A DNA stretch of 9,815 nucleotides, taken from contig RZYK01000067.1 of NCBI GenBank assembly GCA_009930355.1, positions 1-9,815 of the forward strand, in the 5' to 3' direction. The DNA is from Campylobacterota bacterium. GTDB lineage: Bacteria; Campylobacterota; Campylobacteria; Campylobacterales; Sulfurospirillaceae. The notes beneath the pieces were generated by a model. That model was given only the letters and a program-made list of their open reading frames with translations. It had not been told where the DNA came from and did not search any database. Position numbers and translations under genes: made by a program. Numbering within the stretch: the first letter of the stretch is position 1; each line of letters starts with the position of its first letter. Shown here piece by piece: positions 5,915 to 9,815 of this stretch.

Positions 5915-8007
5915 AAAGATTGATTACTTTTAGCGTTGCCCTATTTTTATTTATAGGTATAATCATTTTTACAAAGTATCTTTTTACCATCAAAGATGCG
6001 CAAAAATCAATTGATTTTCATTTGTTGGACACTAAAACACAGCTAATGGCACTAGCAGAAGAAAGTGCTCAAAGCAAAAGCTTGTCTCATTTTGCACATA
6101 CTATTCAAACGTTACAGAAAAATTCTAGATTAAAAGATACGGAAATAAGGCTCAAAAAACATATTTTTGATGCCAATGTTCTTTTAAAAACAATTCCTTT
6201 TGCAGATACTTCTTGGACGATTATTGACATCACTATTGATGCAAAAGATGGAATAGTTTACATAAATGATAACAACCTATATGAACTTCAGCTAAATGAT
6301 CAAGCATTAAACGATCAAAAAATAATCCCTATAACATTTTACATATCTAAAGACGACATGGTCAAGAACGCATTATTCTTCTATCAGCCTTATATCAAAG
6401 TAACCACACAGAACAATTTTTCTGGTATTGCTTTTCAAGAAGAAATAATTGAAAAAAATGACTATACATTACGTTTTTCTTATGACACATCTCTCGACAG
6501 TGAAAAAATATTTACAAATATTTTACAATTTTCATTTTTTATCATTATCTTCACTCTTGGTCTTTTGATGATGTGCTACTGGCTTTATCATTCAGTCATT
6601 CATCAAAAACTTGTATCATCTATACATATCCTCAATCAATATATATCACTCATTTTGGAAGGCAAAATGGTTAAAGACTCTTCTTTACCAGTCATTGCTT
6701 ATCAAGAATTATCCCATTTACATAATAATATCATTGAACTCACTCATAAATATGTCAATGCTTCCAACGAATTATCCATCAGTAAAGATATTATTGTTCA
6801 AAAAGAGCGCAGTGATGAACTCACGGGTCTTCCAAATAAAAAATCATTTGAATCAGACCTTAAATATATGTTTGTCGCCAATAAGAACGGTTATGTCATT
6901 ATCTTGCGTATTGATAAAATTGGTTTATTTACAAAAAATCATGGTCCTGAAATAGTAGATACATTAATTGAAACATTTGCAAAAACCATTCAAGATTTTT
7001 TTAGAAGCCATCTTGAATTACAAGGAACAATATACCGCTTTTTTGGTGGTGAATTTGCTATTATTTCCTACGAATCAGATTCGGAAAAGATAGAAAAATT
7101 ATTACAAAAAATTATTACACTAACGGAAACGTTAACAGACAAGTTTTACTTTTTTGACAATACTATTTTTTACGGCGCAACGCCTTTTGATCGTTATGGA
7201 TCTATCGAATCTATCTTACAAGGAGCTCAAGATGCATACGAAACCGCTTATAAAGAAAAGCTAAAACCATATTTTATTGCTGATTCCCAGCATCAACTTG
7301 AACTAAATAAAAAACTAGAATCTACGGTCAAAGATATTATTACGAGAAATGATTTTGTCCTTCAATACATGCATGATACCTATAGTTTTGGATCGAATCC
7401 TAAACTTCTGATGCAAGAAATATCACCTTTATTAATTGATAGTTTTACATTTGAAAGTATTCCTAGTGGCAAGTTTATTTCTGTTGCAGAAGAACTTGGA
7501 CTTATCGCAGATTTTGATAGAGCCATTATTGAAAAAGTATTGGAACAGATTAAATTAGGAGAGTTAGAACATCAAATTGGTATTGTCTTATCGGTTTCTT
7601 CTCTTTCAAACCAACTCTTTTTATCATGGATTGAAGAACAGATGACTCATCAGCCAGCGATTTCCAAACTTATTTTTATTGCACCTTGCTACAGCGTCGC
7701 AAGTAACTATGAAATTTTTAGCTCTTTTAGCAAAATACTTGCAAACCACTCCTTGTATTTTATGATCAAGCGTTATGATCCTACGGATTTACCTTTAGAC
7801 AAATTAGTCTCTTTACAACCAAGCTATCTTAGACTAGACAAAACATTTTGCCAAGACTTTAAGAAGGACAGTGCAAAACAACATGCTGTCAAACAAATTG
7901 TACTCTTCTGTGAAAGCAACAATATCAAAGTTATTGGTGATTCTGTAAAAAATGAAGAGGACTACTTGGCTTTTGAAATGCTCGATTTTTATGGAACAAC
8001 AAAGTAG
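5911..8007 (+). CDS. LapD-like membrane protein with degenerate GGDEF and EAL domains
   Basis: The 698-aa inner-membrane protein has membrane helices at about 5-25 and 205-227 flanking a periplasmic domain of about 180 residues, a HAMP-like/coiled region (228-300), a GGDEF domain (300-455, opening DELTGLPNKKSF) and an EAL domain (464-698). The GGDEF signature reads FGGEF (378-382), so cyclase activity is unlikely. In the EAL domain EAL reads EIS (503-505), the Arg of EALxR is missing, the Asn of VNxS is Ser563, FExTE reads FIAPC (589-593), DDFG reads KRYD (620-623) and the closing QG segment is absent. It should be neither synthase nor phosphodiesterase. The architecture matches LapD, which reads c-di-GMP and controls a periplasmic protease; whether this copy still binds the nucleotide is doubtful. 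Its ATG overlaps the TolC stop by four bases (ATGA), implying coupled translation. Confidence 0.82.
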   Translation: MKRLITFSVALFLFIGIIIFTKYLFTIKDAQKSIDFHLLDTKTQLMALAEESAQSKSLSHFAHTIQTLQKNSRLKDTEIRLKKHIFDANVLLKTIPFADTSWTIIDITIDAKDGIVYINDNNLYELQLNDQALNDQKIIPITFYISKDDMVKNALFFYQPYIKVTTQNNFSGIAFQEEIIEKNDYTLRFSYDTSLDSEKIFTNILQFSFFIIIFTLGLLMMCYWLYHSVIHQKLVSSIHILNQYISLILEGKMVKDSSLPVIAYQELSHLHNNIIELTHKYVNASNELSISKDIIVQKERSDELTGLPNKKSFESDLKYMFVANKNGYVIILRIDKIGLFTKNHGPEIVDTLIETFAKTIQDFFRSHLELQGTIYRFFGGEFAIISYESDSEKIEKLLQKIITLTETLTDKFYFFDNTIFYGATPFDRYGSIESILQGAQDAYETAYKEKLKPYFIADSQHQLELNKKLESTVKDIITRNDFVLQYMHDTYSFGSNPKLLMQEISPLLIDSFTFESIPSGKFISVAEELGLIADFDRAIIEKVLEQIKLGELEHQIGIVLSVSSLSNQLFLSWIEEQMTHQPAISKLIFIAPCYSVASNYEIFSSFSKILANHSLYFMIKRYDPTDLPLDKLVSLQPSYLRLDKTFCQDFKKDSAKQHAVKQIVLFCESNNIKVIGDSVKNEEDYLAFEMLDFYGTTK

Positions 8008-8017
8008 GACAAACATG
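8006..8017 (+). promoter_or_regulatory. Ribosome site fixing the start of the 168-aa secreted protein
   Basis: AGGA at 8006-8009 overlaps the preceding stop codon and lies 5 bp before ATG 8015. This favours 8015 over the in-frame ATG at 7952, which would lie inside the LapD-like gene and put 21 residues ahead of a well-formed signal peptide. Confidence 0.7.
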
Positions 8018-8521
8018 ATAAATAAAATAAAAATTTTCACTTTACTCATTCTGTTGGGATTCTCTTTTTCTTCTGTCAATGCCGAAGAAAGTATCTCTTC
8101 TGTGCGAACGTACAGCCATTTTGACGAGCAAAAAGCCTTCAATCTTGTTAAAAAGATTTTTCGAACACATTCTTCAGAAAAATATATCATTGATACTTCA
8201 TGGGAAGAACTGCACATTACTGAGCGCTCTGCATCTGGTTATTTCAATCTCACGACTACTATAAACCACCTAGTTCTAAAGGTGGAAAAAACCATGGATC
8301 ATAATCACTCTATTATGCATTTAGAGCTATACAAAACATCTGATACTGATGAGATAAAACACTATATCCCCGCAAATGAGTTTTCACATGAACTTTTATG
8401 GAATCGTTTAGAGTATGGCTTAGGTCTTAACAATGAATGGATAAACTGTTTTACACTGAGTGAATTTTTATCCTTTACATATCCTTTGTGCGCCATTGAC
8501 AAAGAATCTCTTCAACCATAA
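8015..8521 (+). CDS. Secreted protein of unknown family (168 aa)
   Basis: I do not recognise this protein. Residues 1-23 are a clear Sec signal peptide (lysines, then a leucine-rich core, probable cut VNA|EE), so the mature protein of about 145 residues should be periplasmic. It has a helix rich in Lys and Phe (about 38-50), an alternating strand-like middle (56-108), many histidines and, near the C terminus, Cys145 and Cys159 that could form a disulfide. It starts 7 bp after the LapD-like gene and its TAA abuts the next ATG. That place is often filled by the LapG protease, but no His follows Cys145, so the Cys-His-Asp order of LapG is absent. A periplasmic partner of the LapD-like protein is possible, by position only. 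Confidence 0.7.
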   Translation: MINKIKIFTLLILLGFSFSSVNAEESISSVRTYSHFDEQKAFNLVKKIFRTHSSEKYIIDTSWEELHITERSASGYFNLTTTINHLVLKVEKTMDHNHSIMHLELYKTSDTDEIKHYIPANEFSHELLWNRLEYGLGLNNEWINCFTLSEFLSFTYPLCAIDKESLQP

Positions 8522-9424
8522 ATGAAATTTTTTACATATTTTATTTTCCTAATACATTGCTTTTCATTACTCGTCCACGCTCGAGATATCTCTACGACAC
8601 ATCTTATCACAACCTATACGCAAGCAGCCAAACAAGGTGATACGAGCGCAATGTTTCAGTTAGGTGTTTTGTATTTTGACACTGTAAATGATTATAAAAA
8701 CGCATTGTATTGGTATACGGAAGCATCCAAAAAAGGTAATCTTGAAGCAATAAACAATCTAGGATACATGTATGATAATGGCTTTGGTACGACTAAAAAT
8801 GATACTCTAGCTGAGCAATACTACCAAAAGGCTGCCAATGCAGGATTTGTACCTGCACAACTTAATTTGGGACTTTTTTATGATAAAAAAAATTCAGATA
8901 CATATTCAAAAAAAGCATTTTACTGGTACAAAAAGGCTGCAGAGCAAGGAAATAAAATTGCTCAAAATAACTTAGGAAAACTTTACTATTTTGGAATGGG
9001 TACCCAACAAGACCTTCGTTTGGCTTTTTCATGGTTTCAAGAGGCCGCTTGGCAGGATGAACCTTTAGCACAATATAATTTAGCCATGATGTATCATTTA
9101 TCAGAATATGTTTCTGCTGATGAGGAAAAAATGCTTTTTTGGCTTGAAAGGTCTGCTGAAAACGGGAGTGAACATGCTCAATCAAAGTTAGGAGACCTCT
9201 ATGCTGAGGGTGAAGGCGTTGAAAAAGACCTTTCTAAAGCATTTTCGTGGTATTCAAAAGCTGCTGCACAAAAATATCCTAAAGCGATGTATCAACTCGG
9301 CATTTTTTATTTTTATGGTCATAGTATTCCACGAGATATAATCAAAGCTAAAGAATGGCTAAAAAAAGCATCTGAACTTGACTATGATGAGGCTAAATTA
9401 TTTATAGAAAGAAATCATCTTTAG
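8522..9424 (+). CDS. Secreted Sel1-repeat protein
   Basis: This 300-aa protein has an N-terminal signal peptide (about residues 1-20, probable cut VHA|RD) followed by seven Sel1-type helical repeats of 33-36 residues from about residue 41 to 288. Typical units are NNLGYMYDNGFGTTKN and SKLGDLYAEGEGVEKDLSKA. Such alpha-solenoids act as protein-protein scaffolds; periplasmic ones in Campylobacterota are common and mostly uncharacterised. Its ATG follows directly on the TAA of the previous gene, with no good Shine-Dalgarno sequence close by, so it probably depends on coupled translation. It is the last gene of the + strand run and ends 4 bp from the convergent HDOD gene. A scaffold role for the secretion apparatus is inferred from position only. 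Confidence 0.88.
   Translation: MKFFTYFIFLIHCFSLLVHARDISTTHLITTYTQAAKQGDTSAMFQLGVLYFDTVNDYKNALYWYTEASKKGNLEAINNLGYMYDNGFGTTKNDTLAEQYYQKAANAGFVPAQLNLGLFYDKKNSDTYSKKAFYWYKKAAEQGNKIAQNNLGKLYYFGMGTQQDLRLAFSWFQEAAWQDEPLAQYNLAMMYHLSEYVSADEEKMLFWLERSAENGSEHAQSKLGDLYAEGEGVEKDLSKAFSWYSKAAAQKYPKAMYQLGIFYFYGHSIPRDIIKAKEWLKKASELDYDEAKLFIERNHL
8642..9385 (+). repeat. Seven tandem Sel1-type repeats (protein level)
   Basis: The units begin near residues 41, 74, 110, 145, 181, 217 and 253 of the Sel1 protein. Each carries an A-x-x-x-LG-x-x-Y first helix and an A-x-x-W/Y-Y/F/L second helix. The third and fifth lack the usual Gly-rich loop. The DNA of the units has diverged, so this is an old protein repeat, not a recent tandem duplication. 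Confidence 0.85.
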
Positions 9425-9428
9425 CCTC

Positions 9429-9815
9429 TTATTGCCCTTGTATCACGCGAATGATATCTAGCAACTCTTTTGAAGGCAATCCAGCATTTTGTGCATACTC
9501 TACGGCTGCGGCAATAGCTTCTTCTTTAAAAGGGGCTACAATATTGCACACTTGATTCACAACATGGATGATTTGAGAAATCTGTAAGCTTTGATTGTCT
9601 ACATGTAAAGGTTCATCAACGTATTTTATATCGGCTATTAAACTCTCCGACAATCCCCATTTTTCAAAAATAGCCGCTGTAATAAATGATGTAGAAATAC
9701 CTATATATTTTTTTTCAACTTCCGCAATATTCAAACTATCTTTTACGTCAAGATAAAAAGCGTCGATGAGATTTTTATCTTTTAAAATACGTGCAATGAT
9801 AAACTTTCCAATTTC
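9429..9815 (-). CDS. HDOD-domain protein, C-terminal part (5' end outside window)
   Basis: On the minus strand the frame is open from the window edge (9815) to TAA at 9431-9429, giving the last 128 residues. The visible part begins EIGKFIIARILKDKNLIDAF, the family's H-x-IGK region. It continues with YIGISTSFITAAIFEKWGL, then LIADIKYVDEP, which corresponds to the HDOD pattern of GxxHxxxxAxLxxxWxLPxxLxxxIxxHH with the metal-type histidines replaced. HDOD proteins are non-catalytic relatives of HD hydrolases, usually with signalling or regulatory roles. The TTG at 9734 is internal, because homology continues upstream of it. It is convergent with the Sel1 gene and probably unrelated to the secretion cluster. 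Confidence 0.85.
   Translation of the reverse strand, partial: EIGKFIIARILKDKNLIDAFYLDVKDSLNIAEVEKKYIGISTSFITAAIFEKWGLSESLIADIKYVDEPLHVDNQSLQISQIIHVVNQVCNIVAPFKEEAIAAAVEYAQNAGLPSKELLDIIRVIQGQ

Noticed and set aside
6611..6955. Alternative + frame of 114 codons inside the LapD-like gene
   Set aside because: It lies wholly within the HAMP and GGDEF coding region in another frame and shows no family signature.
7952..8014. Longer N terminus for the 168-aa secreted protein starting at 7952
   Set aside because: It would overlap the LapD-like gene by 56 bp, hide the signal peptide and ignore the AGGA site at 8006-8009.
7970..8020. Frameshift that removed the end of the EAL domain
   Set aside because: The other frames after residue 698 do not encode the expected QG-containing ending, and the ribosome site of the next gene overlaps the stop, so the short end looks genuine.
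7834..8217. Minus-strand open frame of 127 codons
   Set aside because: It overlaps two well-supported + strand genes in antisense, and its translation shows no recognisable family.
8015..8521. LapG-type cysteine protease
   Set aside because: Neither Cys is followed by a His and Asp in the required order, and the mature protein of about 145 residues is short for that family.
8862..9185. Minus-strand open frame of 107 codons inside the Sel1 gene
   Set aside because: The + strand frame has clear Sel1 repeats over the whole stretch, so the antisense frame is a shadow.
9385..9440. Intrinsic terminator between the convergent Sel1 and HDOD genes
   Set aside because: The gap is 4 bp and I found no GC-rich hairpin followed by a T run on either strand near it.

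Overview
The window is AT-rich, densely coding DNA, almost all on the + strand. Codon use, lysine- and isoleucine-rich proteins and the HDOD gene at the right edge fit a Campylobacterota bacterium (Sulfurospirillum-, Sulfurimonas- or Arcobacter-like). I cannot fix the genus from the sequence alone.

Layout. Bases 2-430 hold the 3' end of a type I secretion membrane-fusion (HlyD/LapC-type) gene. A 93-bp gap follows, with a plausible sigma-70 promoter that begins inside the hlyD stop region. Then comes a tight + strand run: a membrane-anchored Cache-like sensor with no output domain (524-1477), a MotA/TolQ/ExbB-type channel protein with a long cytoplasmic tail (1487-2563), a MotB/OmpA-like partner (2573-3241), an 885-aa TolC-family outer-membrane protein with SPOR-like domains at both ends (3257-5914), a LapD-like protein with degenerate GGDEF and EAL domains (5911-8007), a 168-aa secreted protein of unknown family (8015-8521) and a secreted Sel1-repeat protein (8522-9424). 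Gaps between these genes range from -4 to 15 bp, so they are probably co-transcribed. A convergent HDOD-domain gene (9429 to the window edge, minus strand) starts a different transcription unit.

How the genes may work together. HlyD, TolC and a LapD-like regulator are the familiar core of a Lap-type adhesin export and retention system; the ABC transporter is expected upstream, and the adhesin was not seen. What is unusual is the pairing of this core with a two-component ion-channel/OmpA-like module, a Cache sensor joined to it, and a TolC that carries peptidoglycan-binding-type SPOR domains. My inference is a cell-wall-anchored, possibly ion-motive-force-energised type I secretion or adhesin-control apparatus that takes a periplasmic signal (Cache) and a cytoplasmic or inside-out signal (degenerate GGDEF/EAL). 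No LapG-type protease is visible in the window; the small secreted protein right after the LapD-like gene sits where lapG often lies, but lacks the Cys-His-Asp order.
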